Positions 53,640 to 62,441 are shown, numbered from the stretch's first letter. The stretch: DNA of 64,000 bases from Pseudodonghicola flavimaris (GCF_030164425.1 NZ_JASNJD010000009.1:119319-183318); one strand, 5' to 3'. Numbers and translations are program-made. The notes: a model not told the origin generated them from the letters alone.

Positions 53640-55013
53640 ATGAACCCGCATCCGGACGTCATTACCGAACCGGCGCGGCAGACGCCGGTGATCCATCGGA
53701 CAGAGGTTTTGGTGGTCGGCTCAGGTCCCGGCGGGCTGGCCGCCGCGCTCGCCGCGGCGCGGGCCGGGGCAGAGGTCTGCCTGGTCGAACGCTTCGGCTG
53801 TTTCGGCGGCAATATCACCACTGTCGGGGTCGAGGGGTTCGCCTGGTATCGGCACGAGGCGACGGTCGAGGCCGGCGGTATCGGTCGCGAGTTCGAGGAC
53901 CGCGCCAAGGCGGCCGGGGCAGCGGTGCCGGAGAGCCAATCGCTCAGCTACGAGCTCGACAGCGAGGGCTTCAAGCTGGTCGCCGACCGGATGGTCGAAG
54001 AGGCGGGGCTGCATGCCATGCTGCACCGCAGTTTCGTGGCCCCGGTGATGGAGGGCGACCGCATCGCCGGCATCGTGGTGGAATCCAAGGCCGGACGCGA
54101 GGCGATCCTGGCCCGGGTGGTGATCGACGCCACCGGCGATGCCGACGTGGCCCATCGCGCCGGCGCGCCGACGGTCAAGACTCCGGTGGAGGAGATGCAG
54201 GCCGCCAGCGTGATGTTCCACCTCGCCGGGGTCGACAAATCCGCCTTCATGGCCGCGGTCAGGGCCGATCCGCAGACCTACAGCGACTGGTCCAGCGGCG
54301 AGTGGACGGTGGAGACCGACGGCAAGGAGGACGACATGTTCTCTCCCTTCCTGCGCAAACCTTTCGAACAGGCGATCGCGGCGGGGCTGATCCCGGCGGA
54401 GCTGAACACCATCGCCGGCACCTGGGGCGCGGCGCATGACACCGGAGAGCTGACCTATATGAACCTGGTGCATCTGGCGGGGGTCGACGGTACCGATCCC
54501 GACAGCATGACCCGGGGCGAGATCGAGGGCCGGCGCCAGGCGATGCTGGCGGTGGAGGCGCTGCGCCGCTTCATGCCGGGCTGCGCTGGCGCCCGGCTGC
54601 GCAACTTCGGCATGACCATCGGCATCCGCGACAGCCGCAAGATCGACGCGGCCTACAACATGACCGCCGCGGATGTCCGTGGCGAAGCACGCTTCGACGA
54701 CAGTATCGGCATCTATCCCGAATTCATCGACGGCTATGGCGTGCTGATCCTGCCAACCACCGGCCGCTATATGCATATCCCCTATCGGGCGATGCTGCCC
54801 GGCCGGGTCCGGGGGTTGCTGGTCGCGGGGCGCGCCATCGGCGGTGACCGGATCGCCCATGCCGCGACCCGCAACATGGCCTGCTGCGCCGTCGCCGGGC
54901 AGGGGGCCGGCGTCGCCGCCGCCCTGGCGGTCCGCACCGCCCGTGATGTGGTCGAGGTCGATATCTCCGCCGTGCAGGCCGAACTGGAACGGCAGGGCGT
55001 GCGGCTGCATTAG
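53640..55013 (+). CDS. FAD-dependent oxidoreductase (FAD_oxidored family)
   Basis: A 457-residue flavoprotein. VLVVGSGPGGLAAALAAARAGAEVCLVERFGCFGGNIT is the FAD motif with the GGN follow-up of the PF12831-type family; VVIDATGDADVAHRAGAP and AGRAIGGDRIAHAATRNMACCAVAGQGAGVAAALAV match the remaining family blocks. The ATG at 53640 follows GAGGAG at a distance and GCAGG. Such enzymes are found with sugar-acid and hydantoinase-type clusters; the reaction is not established. Monocistronic, converging on the DeoR gene. Confidence 0.8.
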   Translation: MNPHPDVITEPARQTPVIHRTEVLVVGSGPGGLAAALAAARAGAEVCLVERFGCFGGNITTVGVEGFAWYRHEATVEAGGIGREFEDRAKAAGAAVPESQSLSYELDSEGFKLVADRMVEEAGLHAMLHRSFVAPVMEGDRIAGIVVESKAGREAILARVVIDATGDADVAHRAGAPTVKTPVEEMQAASVMFHLAGVDKSAFMAAVRADPQTYSDWSSGEWTVETDGKEDDMFSPFLRKPFEQAIAAGLIPAELNTIAGTWGAAHDTGELTYMNLVHLAGVDGTDPDSMTRGEIEGRRQAMLAVEALRRFMPGCAGARLRNFGMTIGIRDSRKIDAAYNMTAADVRGEARFDDSIGIYPEFIDGYGVLILPTTGRYMHIPYRAMLPGRVRGLLVAGRAIGGDRIAHAATRNMACCAVAGQGAGVAAALAVRTARDVVEVDISAVQAELERQGVRLH

Positions 55014-55075
55014 GGCGCGCCGGGGTCTTTCCGGGCCGAACATATCCCGGCCGGGCGTTCGGCGCCCGCGCCGGT
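55014..55075. repeat. Degenerate repeat/terminator between converging genes
   Basis: Contains CTTTCCGGGCCGAACATATCCCG, a diverged relative of the end of the 45-bp repeats, and the hairpin CGGGCG-TTCGG-CGCCCG. Probably terminates both neighbours. Confidence 0.45.
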
Positions 55076-55870
55076 TCAGGGCGTCTCTGCCGCCACGATC
55101 AGCTCGACCCCCTGCGCGGCGAGGGCGGCAGCGACGCCGGCGTCGGGGCGGCGGTCGGTGACGATGCGCTGGACCTTTTCCAGACCGGCAACCTCGAACA
55201 CCGCGCCGCGGTCGAACTTGCTGCTGTCGGCCAGCACGGTCAGCCGCCGGGCACGGGCAACCATGGCGCGGGCCAGCTCGGTCTCGCGCAGGTCGAAATC
55301 ATAGATCCCGTCGGGCTGCACCGCGCCGACGGTCAGCACCGCATGTTCGGCGTGAAACTGGGTCAGCTGCTCCACCGCCATCGGCCCCAGTGTCTCCTGC
55401 AGGTCGACGCTGAATTCGCCGCCCAGCAGGAACAGGTGGTTCTGATGATCGCCGCGCGGAAACAGGCTGAGCGCGCGGACCGAGTTGGTGACCAGCGTCA
55501 GCCGCTTCAGCGCCAGCAGGTGTTCGGCGAAGATCACCGTGGTCGAGCCGGAGTCCATCATGATGGTGTCGCCATCGGAGAACAGTGTCGCGGCGGTGCG
55601 GGCGATGGCGCGCTTGGCCTCGACGTTTTCGGCCATGCGGGCGGCGAAGGGGCCTTCGATCCGGGCCGTCTCCGGCTCCAGCCGGCGGGCGCCGCCGTGG
55701 ACCTTGCGCAGCAATCCGCGCCGGTCCAGCCGGGTCAGATCGCGGCGGATGGTCTCCCGCGAGGTGCCGAGGCGGTCGGCCAGGCTGTCGACACTGACGG
55801 TGCCCTCCTCCTCGACCAGGCTGACGATCCGGTCCTGACGCACGTCGGGGCGTATCCGCGACACTTGCAT
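55076..55870 (-). CDS. DeoR-family transcriptional regulator
   Basis: A 264-residue DeoR/GlpR-type repressor. The N-terminal winged helix is RQDRIVSLVEEEGTVSVDSLADRLGTSRETIRRDLTRLDRRGLLRKVHGGAR (about 11-62), and the C-terminal sugar-isomerase-like sensor domain has DSGSTTVIFAEHL and LADSSKFDR. Ligands of this family are usually phosphorylated sugars. It converges on the FAD oxidoreductase gene and may regulate it or the serine hydrolase; there is no direct evidence for the target. Confidence 0.87.
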   Translation of the reverse strand: MQVSRIRPDVRQDRIVSLVEEEGTVSVDSLADRLGTSRETIRRDLTRLDRRGLLRKVHGGARRLEPETARIEGPFAARMAENVEAKRAIARTAATLFSDGDTIMMDSGSTTVIFAEHLLALKRLTLVTNSVRALSLFPRGDHQNHLFLLGGEFSVDLQETLGPMAVEQLTQFHAEHAVLTVGAVQPDGIYDFDLRETELARAMVARARRLTVLADSSKFDRGAVFEVAGLEKVQRIVTDRRPDAGVAAALAAQGVELIVAAETP

Positions 55871-55993
55871 TCTCCTCTCATGCCGCGGGGCGCCCCCGCG
55901 GAAGCTGCGCGACCCTAGCGACCCCCGGGCCGATTGAAAAGCGGCCGGCGGGGGTGCGGTCCGGCGGCGTTGGGTGTCGGCGGCGGTCCTGCC

Positions 55994-56887
55994 TCAGGGC
56001 GCAAAGGCGTGCTCTGCGGCGGCATATTCGGCGACCCCTTCGTCACGGCCCTCGGTGAAGCACGCCACCGTGGCGGGGGTGGCGAGATCGGGAAAGTGAT
56101 AGACCGCGTTGACCGAAAACGGGCCGCCCCCGGAATGGCCGATGGCGCGGCCGGCGGCGCCGAAGCTGCCGCTCATCAGCCCGAGCGCATAGCCGCAATC
56201 GGTCCATGGTCGTCCCGGCAGGGCGCCGCCCAGTGATTGGCGCCGAAGCATCTGCTCCAACATCGCGGGAGACAGCAGCTGGCCGGTGAACAGCCGGTGC
56301 AGCAGCCGCGCCGCATCGGTGGCGGTTCCGATCAGGCAGCCGTGATAGACCCAGCCGGGATGATAGCGGCGCGCCCCGTCCCAGCGGACCCGGGTAAAGT
56401 GCTGCCGGGTGGTGGCGAGCGTCACGCTGTCGAGCCCGAGCCGGTCGCCGATCCGCGTGCGAAACAGGGCGGCGAAGGGCATATCCGCCGCCGTCTCGAT
56501 CCGCTGGCGGGCGAGCATGTAGCCGACATTCGAATAGGCCCAGCCGGTACCGGGTGCGAACAGCGGCCCTTGGGCCAGAGCGGCGGCGAGCAGATCGGTA
56601 TCGGACCAGGGCTCCTCATCCCGGGCTACCGCCGCCTGATAGGCGGGCAGGCCGGTGTAGTCGGGCAGGCCGGCGGTGTGGCCCAGCAGCTGGCGCAGGG
56701 TGAAGGGCTGGCCCGGCAAGGGGGTGTCCAGATCGAGTTTGCCCGCCTCTGCCAGTGACAGGGCGCAGATCGCGATCGCGGTCTTGGTGACGCTCCAATA
56801 GGGAAAGATCCCCGTGTTGTCGGGGCTGCGCTGATCGCAGCCGGCCGCGGTGATGCGGCAGGAATGCAGGGGGGCCGGGGTGGTCAT
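55994..56887 (-). CDS. Serine hydrolase, class C beta-lactamase-like
   Basis: A 297-residue penicillin-binding-type esterase/peptidase. Active-site motifs: SVTK with Ser32 and Lys35, YSN (118-120), and HSGGG (about 249-253). It lacks a signal peptide and is shorter than AmpC enzymes, so it is probably a cytoplasmic esterase, amidase or D-aminopeptidase-like protein rather than a true beta-lactamase. It lies between DeoR and tdm on the same strand, 121 bases after tdm across a short tandem repeat. Confidence 0.85.
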   Translation of the reverse strand: MTTPAPLHSCRITAAGCDQRSPDNTGIFPYWSVTKTAIAICALSLAEAGKLDLDTPLPGQPFTLRQLLGHTAGLPDYTGLPAYQAAVARDEEPWSDTDLLAAALAQGPLFAPGTGWAYSNVGYMLARQRIETAADMPFAALFRTRIGDRLGLDSVTLATTRQHFTRVRWDGARRYHPGWVYHGCLIGTATDAARLLHRLFTGQLLSPAMLEQMLRRQSLGGALPGRPWTDCGYALGLMSGSFGAAGRAIGHSGGGPFSVNAVYHFPDLATPATVACFTEGRDEGVAEYAAAEHAFAP

Positions 56888-56910
56888 GGTCGCGGCATAT
56901 CACATCATGG

Positions 56911-56950
56911 CCAGCGGGCCAGCGGGCCAGCGGGCCAGCGGGCCAGCGGC
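56911..56950. repeat. 8-bp tandem repeat, five units
   Basis: Five head-to-tail units of CCAGCGGG (the last ends in C) between the serine hydrolase start and the tdm stop, 23 bases upstream of the hydrolase ATG. Short repeats of this kind vary in copy number by slippage and here could alter spacing of the hydrolase promoter. Confidence 0.85.
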
Positions 56951-57008
56951 CGGGCTTGCTTTCTTTGCGCCCCGATCCCGGCGCGTCACCCGCCGGGATC
57001 GGGGTCGG

Positions 57009-59381
57009 TCAGGACCGCGGTCGTTCCTTCTTCGGATCGTAGTGCGGAAAGGCGGCGACCCGCGCCGACAGCCGCTTCAGATGACCGTCGAGCCGGCCGA
57101 CCTCCAGCGCGGTGCCCTCGGCGGCATGGGCGATATCGATCCGGGCCAGGGCGATCAGCTGGCCGCTGCGGGGCGAGCGCATGGCCGAGCAGATCTCTCC
57201 CACCTGGGCGCGGCCCAGACGCAGGCAATCGCCATGCGCCACCGGATCCTGCCCGTCGATCTCGAGGCCGACGAATTTCCGCGCCGGGTGCTCCTTGCGG
57301 CGGATCAGCGCCTCGCGCCCGACGAAATCGGCGGTCTTCGATTTCAGCGGCACGGTGAAGCCGATGCCGGCCTCAAACGGGTCGGTCTGATCGCTGAAGT
57401 CGTAGCCGGCGAAGACCAGCCCGGCCTCGATCCGCACCAGATCGAGCCCTTCGAGCCCCATGGGTTTCAGCCCCAGCGGCGCGCCGGCGGTCCAGACCGC
57501 GTCGAACACCGCCGCGCCGTCCTTCGGGTGGCAGAAGATCTCATAGCCCAGTTCGCCGGTATAGCCGGTGCGCGACACCACCACCGGCACTCCGGTCTCG
57601 CCGCCGATCCGGCCGACGGTGAAGCGGAACCAGTCGAGCGCCTGCAGCGGCGTCTGATGCGGCGCGGTCCACAGGATCTCGGCCAGCAGCGTCCGCGATT
57701 TCGGACCCTGCACCGCCAGATTGTGCATCTGATCTGTGGAGGATCGGACCAGCACGTTCAGACCCAGCCGCGCCGCCTCCTCGCGCATCCAGACGCCGCC
57801 CTCGTCGGAACCGCCGATCCAGCGGAAGTTCTGCGGCCCCAGCCGGAACAGGGTGCCATCGTCGATCATACCGCCATGGGGATAGCACATCGCGGAATAG
57901 ACCACCTGGCCGACCCCCAGCTTGTCGATATTGCGGGTCAGGACCCAGTTCATCAGGGCGGCGGCATCCGGGCCGGTGATCTCGAACTTGCGCAGCGCCG
58001 ACAGATCCATCGCCACCACGCCCTCGCGGCAGGCCCAGTAGCTTTCCACCGCATCGGTCTGGGGAAAGCTGTTGGGCAGCCAGAAGCCGCGATATTCGAC
58101 GAAATCCTGCGTCAGCGCGGCGAAACTGGCGTGGAAGGCGCTTTCACGCGTCATGATGGGCTCCTCGTCCGGGGTCGGGCGCCAGGCCACGGCGCGTGAG
58201 AATTTTTCCTGCGCCGCGTAGCTGCGCACATGGATATCGGTCGGCTGCCAGCCATTGGCAGCGCTGGTGTCGTCGGGGCAGGCGGAGGAGACGCAGACCA
58301 GATCGGTCAACGCCCGGAGCAGCACGTAATCGCCGGGCCGCGACCAGGGTTCGTCGGCATACATCACACCGTGGTCGTCGATGCCGGTGTTGAAGAAGAA
58401 ATTCGCCGCCATCCAGCCGGGCCGGCCGGGAATTCCATGCTCCGCCAGCGCGCCGTTGAAATTGTCCGAACAGTTGACGTGCCCGGGATAACCGATGTCG
58501 TCGTAATACTTGGCGTTGCAGGCCATGGCGAAGGCATCGTGGCGGCCGCAGGTATCCTGCACCACCTCGATCAGCGCGGTGTTGTCCTGATCGAAGTATT
58601 TCGCATGCAGTCCCGGCATCGGATAGGCATGGCCCTGGATCGTCCGGGTGGTGGTGACGTCGAGCGGGTGAAAGATGCCGCGGTCGACCTTGCGGGCATC
58701 GAAGCACTGGAAATCGGTGCATTGCCGGCCATCCACGTCGAGGATCTGGATGTATTCCCCCTTGGCCACCCGATAGGCGCGGGCGGTGGCGGAGCCGACC
58801 CGCAGGTCGAGCACCGGATCGGCCAGCGGCTCGGGCAGGGCGAAGTGTCCGGTTTCGCGCGGCGCGGCGCGGGTGACGGTCAGCGCCAGCGGGCTGAGCG
58901 TGCTCTGCGCCTCGAAATCCATTGCCGGGCCCGGGGCGGCGACGATCAGCCAACCGGGGCCCTGGGCGGTGAACCTGGCGCTGTCGCCGGCCGGGCTGCT
59001 GTCACCGAAGAGGGGGATGGCGCGGGCCGCTTCCAGCGCGATGCCGCGCCGGTCGAGCGCCCGGCGCAGCCGCGTCAGGCTCGGTTCCTCCGCGGCCAGC
59101 AGCGCGCGCAGCCCCTCGGCCGGGGCGGTCGCGCGACAGTCCAGCAGCGCCGCGTCGGTGCGCCCCTCCGGTGTCGCGGCCAGCAGTTCGCAGGCCTGGC
59201 CGCCCTCGGTGTTGACGATCTCGATCCCATCGCCTGCGGCCAGCGCGATGCTCAGGGCGCCGCCGCCCGGGACGGTATAGCGCTCGGTTCCGGGGGCGCG
59301 GGAAAACCCGGCGGCCCGGCGTGCCTGTGACGGGCGCGGCGGGCCGGGGCGGATCAGCTGCGCCGGCGGTTGCTCCAGCAT
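57009..59381 (-). CDS. tdm: Trimethylamine N-oxide demethylase (DUF1989-GcvT fusion)
   Basis: A 790-residue fusion. The first half (to about 400) is a DUF1989 domain with cysteines at 278 (DTCGRHD), 288, 304, 363 and 368, from which the Zn ligands should come. The second half (from about 411) is a GcvT/aminomethyltransferase domain that binds tetrahydrofolate (GPDAAALMNWVLTRNID, SRTGYTGELGYEIF, GFTVPLKS). This layout is that of Tdm, which splits TMAO into dimethylamine and formaldehyde, with folate capturing the latter. ATG preceded by GAGGAGG. It follows tmm, the TMAO-forming enzyme, after 61 bases. Confidence 0.9.
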   Translation of the reverse strand: MLEQPPAQLIRPGPPRPSQARRAAGFSRAPGTERYTVPGGGALSIALAAGDGIEIVNTEGGQACELLAATPEGRTDAALLDCRATAPAEGLRALLAAEEPSLTRLRRALDRRGIALEAARAIPLFGDSSPAGDSARFTAQGPGWLIVAAPGPAMDFEAQSTLSPLALTVTRAAPRETGHFALPEPLADPVLDLRVGSATARAYRVAKGEYIQILDVDGRQCTDFQCFDARKVDRGIFHPLDVTTTRTIQGHAYPMPGLHAKYFDQDNTALIEVVQDTCGRHDAFAMACNAKYYDDIGYPGHVNCSDNFNGALAEHGIPGRPGWMAANFFFNTGIDDHGVMYADEPWSRPGDYVLLRALTDLVCVSSACPDDTSAANGWQPTDIHVRSYAAQEKFSRAVAWRPTPDEEPIMTRESAFHASFAALTQDFVEYRGFWLPNSFPQTDAVESYWACREGVVAMDLSALRKFEITGPDAAALMNWVLTRNIDKLGVGQVVYSAMCYPHGGMIDDGTLFRLGPQNFRWIGGSDEGGVWMREEAARLGLNVLVRSSTDQMHNLAVQGPKSRTLLAEILWTAPHQTPLQALDWFRFTVGRIGGETGVPVVVSRTGYTGELGYEIFCHPKDGAAVFDAVWTAGAPLGLKPMGLEGLDLVRIEAGLVFAGYDFSDQTDPFEAGIGFTVPLKSKTADFVGREALIRRKEHPARKFVGLEIDGQDPVAHGDCLRLGRAQVGEICSAMRSPRSGQLIALARIDIAHAAEGTALEVGRLDGHLKRLSARVAAFPHYDPKKERPRS

Positions 59382-59406
59382 GTCGGTCCTCCTCGTTGAA
59401 GAAACG

Positions 59407-59427
59407 CAGGGGGCATGACGCCCCCTG
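59407..59427 (-). terminator. Hairpin between tmm and tdm
   Basis: CAGGGGGC and GCCCCCTG pair perfectly around a 5-base loop; on the tmm/tdm strand it is followed by CGTTTCTT. It resembles a partial terminator or processing site that would make tmm and tdm levels differ. Confidence 0.55.
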
Positions 59428-59442
59428 TCAGGCGGGGAATGG

Positions 59443-60786
59443 TCAGTTCTGCAGGTAGGCTTCCATCGAATCGTCCAGCGCCTCCTTCCACGGGGTGTGG
59501 TGCTTGGGCGCCATGGTGCCGGTGATCACCGATTTGTAGCTGTTGTTGCGGAAGCCCATGATGTCTTCGACCTTGTGCTTCTTCCATTCGAAGAAGGCCT
59601 CGCAGGCGCCGTCGATGTCGAAGCTGGGATAGTCGGTCTCGGCCACCAGTTCCTTCACATAGTCGGCCTGATACTTGATGGCGTATTTCACATCGTCGGA
59701 GGCTTCTTCGCGGGCCTCGCGCTCGGCCACGTCGGCCATCATCACCTGCTTGTCCTCGGGCAGGGCGATCCGGCCCAGGATCACATCGCGCACCCACCAG
59801 GCCTGGGCGTCGAACATGTTGAAGGTGAACCACTGGTCCTGCATGCCGAGATAGAAGAGCTTGGGGTTATGCGCCCAGACCACGCCCTTGTAGAGATCGG
59901 CGGTGGCCAGCCGGTTCGCCGTCTTCAGCCGCAGATCGTCGGGCAGGAAGGGGAAATAGTGCCGGTAACCGGTGCACAGGATGATGGCGTCGAAATCCTT
60001 GCTGGAGCCGTCGGCGAAGAACACGGTCTTGCCATCGACCCGGACCAGCCCCTGTTTCTCTTCCCAGTTGTCGGGCCAGGCGAAGCCCATCGGCGCGCTG
60101 CGGTAACAGCTGGTGATCGAGTTGGCGCCGTATTTCCAGCACTGCGAGCCGATATCCTCGGCCGAGTAGGAGGCGCCGACCACCAGCACGTCCTTGCCGG
60201 CGAATTCGCGGGCGTCGCGGAAGTCATGGGCGTGGACGATGCGGCCATTGAAGGTGGAGAAGCCTTCGTATTCCGGCACGTTGGGCGAGGAGAAATGCCC
60301 CGAGGCGCAGATCACGTGATCGAAGCGCTCCTTGTAGACATGATCGCTGGCCAGGTTGTGGACCGTGACGGTGAAGTCATCCGCATCGGGATCGTATTCG
60401 ACCCAGCGGATCACCGAGGAGAAGCGGATCCAGTCGCGCACATTCGCCTTCAGCACCCGGCCCTCGATATAGTCGAACAGCACGGCGCGCGGCGGGTATG
60501 AGGCGATCTGCTTGCCGAAATGCTCCTCAAAGGAATAGTCGGCGAATTCCAGCCCCTCTTTCGGGCCGTTCGACCACAGGTAGCGATACATCGACCCGTG
60601 CACCGGTTCGCCGTTCTCGTCGACGCCGGTGCGCCAAGTATAGTTCCACAGGCCGCCCCAGTTCGATTGCTTCTCGAAACAGACGATCTCGGGGATCTCC
60701 GTCCCCTTCTCCGCCGCCGACTGAAAGGCCCTGAGCTGCGCCAGGCCAGAGGGACCGGCCCCGATGATGGCAACGCGTTTGGTCAT
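59443..60786 (-). CDS. tmm: Trimethylamine monooxygenase
   Basis: A 447-residue flavin-containing monooxygenase that oxidises trimethylamine to TMAO with NADPH and O2. FAD motif GAGPSG (9-14), the FMO identifying motif [11 protein letters not shown] (179-189) and NADPH motif [12 protein letters not shown] (202-213) with Tyr207 are present, together with [14 protein letters not shown], all matching Roseobacter/Methylophaga Tmm. Length is the expected one. Co-oriented with tdm 61 bases downstream. Its promoter region contains an 8-base inverted repeat pair, and a divergent binding-protein-like gene. Confidence 0.94.
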   Translation of the reverse strand: MTKRVAIIGAGPSGLAQLRAFQSAAEKGTEIPEIVCFEKQSNWGGLWNYTWRTGVDENGEPVHGSMYRYLWSNGPKEGLEFADYSFEEHFGKQIASYPPRAVLFDYIEGRVLKANVRDWIRFSSVIRWVEYDPDADDFTVTVHNLASDHVYKERFDHVICASGHFSSPNVPEYEGFSTFNGRIVHAHDFRDAREFAGKDVLVVGASYSAEDIGSQCWKYGANSITSCYRSAPMGFAWPDNWEEKQGLVRVDGKTVFFADGSSKDFDAIILCTGYRHYFPFLPDDLRLKTANRLATADLYKGVVWAHNPKLFYLGMQDQWFTFNMFDAQAWWVRDVILGRIALPEDKQVMMADVAEREAREEASDDVKYAIKYQADYVKELVAETDYPSFDIDGACEAFFEWKKHKVEDIMGFRNNSYKSVITGTMAPKHHTPWKEALDDSMEAYLQN

Positions 60787-60826
60787 GTGTTCTCTCCCTG
60801 TTTTTGGATTAGACCAAATATTGAAA

Positions 60827-60859
60827 TTGGTTCAAGTGGTATGGACCTGACTGAACCAA
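60827..60859. promoter_or_regulatory. Inverted repeat in the tmm divergent promoter
   Basis: TTGGTTCA and TGAACCAA are perfect mirror sites separated by 17 bases. On the tmm strand a TTGAAC -35 box and a CTAATC or TAATCC -10 box 17-18 bases on overlap the proximal half. This looks like a two-half-site operator of a LysR-, AraC- or GntR-like regulator; no such gene is adjacent. Confidence 0.55.
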
Positions 60860-60953
60860 AACTTTTCTGCTGGTCAATGAATTTTCTTTCTAGGAATATG
60901 GAGGCGACGCAAAATTCGTGTCTTTGATGTGCAAATGAGCTCTGGAGCCGGCA

Positions 60954-62240
60954 ATGAGCAGCCCATCCTTTGCGCAACGCCTGGCGGTCAGCGGATCGCT
61001 GCCGCGGCTGGACGTGCAAAACCGCGCGCCGATCCGAATCGGTTTCCTGGTGCCGCTGTCGGGGCCGCAACAGGGCTGGGGCGGGCCCGGTGTCGACGGG
61101 TGCCGGATCTGGGTCGACTGGATCAATGCGCGCGGCGGGCTGATGGTCGGTGGCAAGCGTCACCTGGTGGAAATGCAGCTGCATGACAGCGCGGAGGGGC
61201 CGCGCGCGACCCTCGCCGCCGCCCGCAGGATGATCGAAGAGGACCGCGTCCGGCTGGTGCTGATCCTCGGCGGCGATGATGTCGAACCGGCGCTGGACTA
61301 TCTGATGGAGCGCAGGGTGCTGGTTGCCACGCTGCTGCCCTCGGACCTCTCGCCCGACCGGCCCTATCTGATCGCCCCGGCCGAGGTTCACCCGCTGTTC
61401 AACGTCACCGGGGTGGACTGGCTGGCCGAAACCCATCCGGAGGCGCGGCGGGTGGCGCTGTGCAGTCAGACCGACCTGCTGGGGCTGCCTTCGCTGGCGG
61501 TCTACCGCGCCGCTTTCGAGGCCGCCGGCCGCGAGATCGTGGATGAGCTGCGCTATGACCCTGCCGAACAGGACGCGGCGGGGCTGGTCGCCCGGATGAT
61601 GGCCGCCGATCCCGATGTGCTGTGCTGGTGCTCCTCGGCGCCGCCGATGATCGAGGAGCTGACCGTCGCCGCCTATGAGGCCGGTTTCAAAGGGCAGATC
61701 CTGTGCTGCACCGGCGACGATTATCCGCGCTTGCTGCAGCGGACCTCTGCCGCCTTTATGGCGCGCTTCACCTTCCAGTTCCCGGATTTCGACGATCCGC
61801 TGCTGGCGGACAAGGCGTTCTTCTTCCGCCGTCCCAAGGCCTTCTACGACGCCTATACCGATCGCTTCCCGGGACGCTGGAACGCGGTGAGCTGGGAATA
61901 TGCCTCGATCCTCGATCTCTGGCACGATGCGGTGGAGGTGGCCGATTCCACTGCGCCGGTCTCGGTGCTGGCGGCGCTGAAACGTGGCCGGCAGATGCCC
62001 AATGCCTTCGGCCCGGCGCGCTGGTGGGGCGATGAGGTCTTCGGTATCGACAATGCGCTGGTGGGCGAATGGCCGGTGGTGCGGATCCGCGACGGCAAGG
62101 CGCGAATCGTCGCCTTCGGCTCGGTGCTGGACTGGCTGGACCGTAATGGCGACCGTCTGCTGGCTGAGATGGAACGGCTGGGCCTTCTGTGGTCGCAGCG
62201 TCTGCCGCCGGTGCTGCCGGTCGACCCGATGGGAAAATAG
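60954..62240 (+). CDS. Binding-protein-like (Peripla_BP_6/AmiC type) protein without signal peptide
   Basis: A 428-residue protein of the branched-chain amino-acid/amide receptor family (RIGFLVPLSGPQQGWGGPGVDGCRIWVDWINARGGLMVGG opens the fold). The first 25 residues (MSSPSFAQRLAVSGSLPRLD...) carry no hydrophobic signal core, and a Sec or Tat signal is not found in any nearby start, so it should stay in the cytoplasm. AmiC of Pseudomonas is a precedent: a cytoplasmic ligand sensor derived from this family. Divergent from tmm across 167 bases. It may sense a methylated amine or amide; no AmiR-like partner is in the window. Confidence 0.8.
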   Translation: MSSPSFAQRLAVSGSLPRLDVQNRAPIRIGFLVPLSGPQQGWGGPGVDGCRIWVDWINARGGLMVGGKRHLVEMQLHDSAEGPRATLAAARRMIEEDRVRLVLILGGDDVEPALDYLMERRVLVATLLPSDLSPDRPYLIAPAEVHPLFNVTGVDWLAETHPEARRVALCSQTDLLGLPSLAVYRAAFEAAGREIVDELRYDPAEQDAAGLVARMMAADPDVLCWCSSAPPMIEELTVAAYEAGFKGQILCCTGDDYPRLLQRTSAAFMARFTFQFPDFDDPLLADKAFFFRRPKAFYDAYTDRFPGRWNAVSWEYASILDLWHDAVEVADSTAPVSVLAALKRGRQMPNAFGPARWWGDEVFGIDNALVGEWPVVRIRDGKARIVAFGSVLDWLDRNGDRLLAEMERLGLLWSQRLPPVLPVDPMGK

Positions 62241-62373
62241 CACCCCGGCCAGGGCCTTTGTCCCGCGCAAGGACCAGCAATGACAGGGGAACGCGGCGCG
62301 CAGGGCGCCCCGATCGCGCTGCACCGCAGCGCCTGTCCGGGAAACAGGCTGCGGGCCCGCGGATCAGAAAAAT

Positions 62374-62412
62374 TGCACTGCAGTGCAGAAATTTCTTGTC
62401 AGGAAATATAAT
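62374..62412 (+). promoter_or_regulatory. folD promoter with palindrome over the -35 region
   Basis: A perfect TATAAT -10 box (62407-62412) within the palindrome GGAAATATAATTTCC, and a 14-base perfect palindrome TGCACTGCAGTGCA (62374-62387) covering the -35 region, where the sequence is otherwise poor. This suggests activator- or repressor-controlled transcription of the folD-purU pair. Confidence 0.6.
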
Positions 62413-62441
62413 TTCCCTTTAGTCATCTCTCCCGAGATCGA

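Noticed and set aside
55994..56887. A true AmpC beta-lactamase resistance gene
   Set aside because: No signal peptide, too short for AmpC, and class C-like folds are common in ordinary esterases and peptidases.
56911..56950. Short direct repeats as a CRISPR array
   Set aside because: Units are 8 bases, contiguous and without spacers; no cas genes are present.
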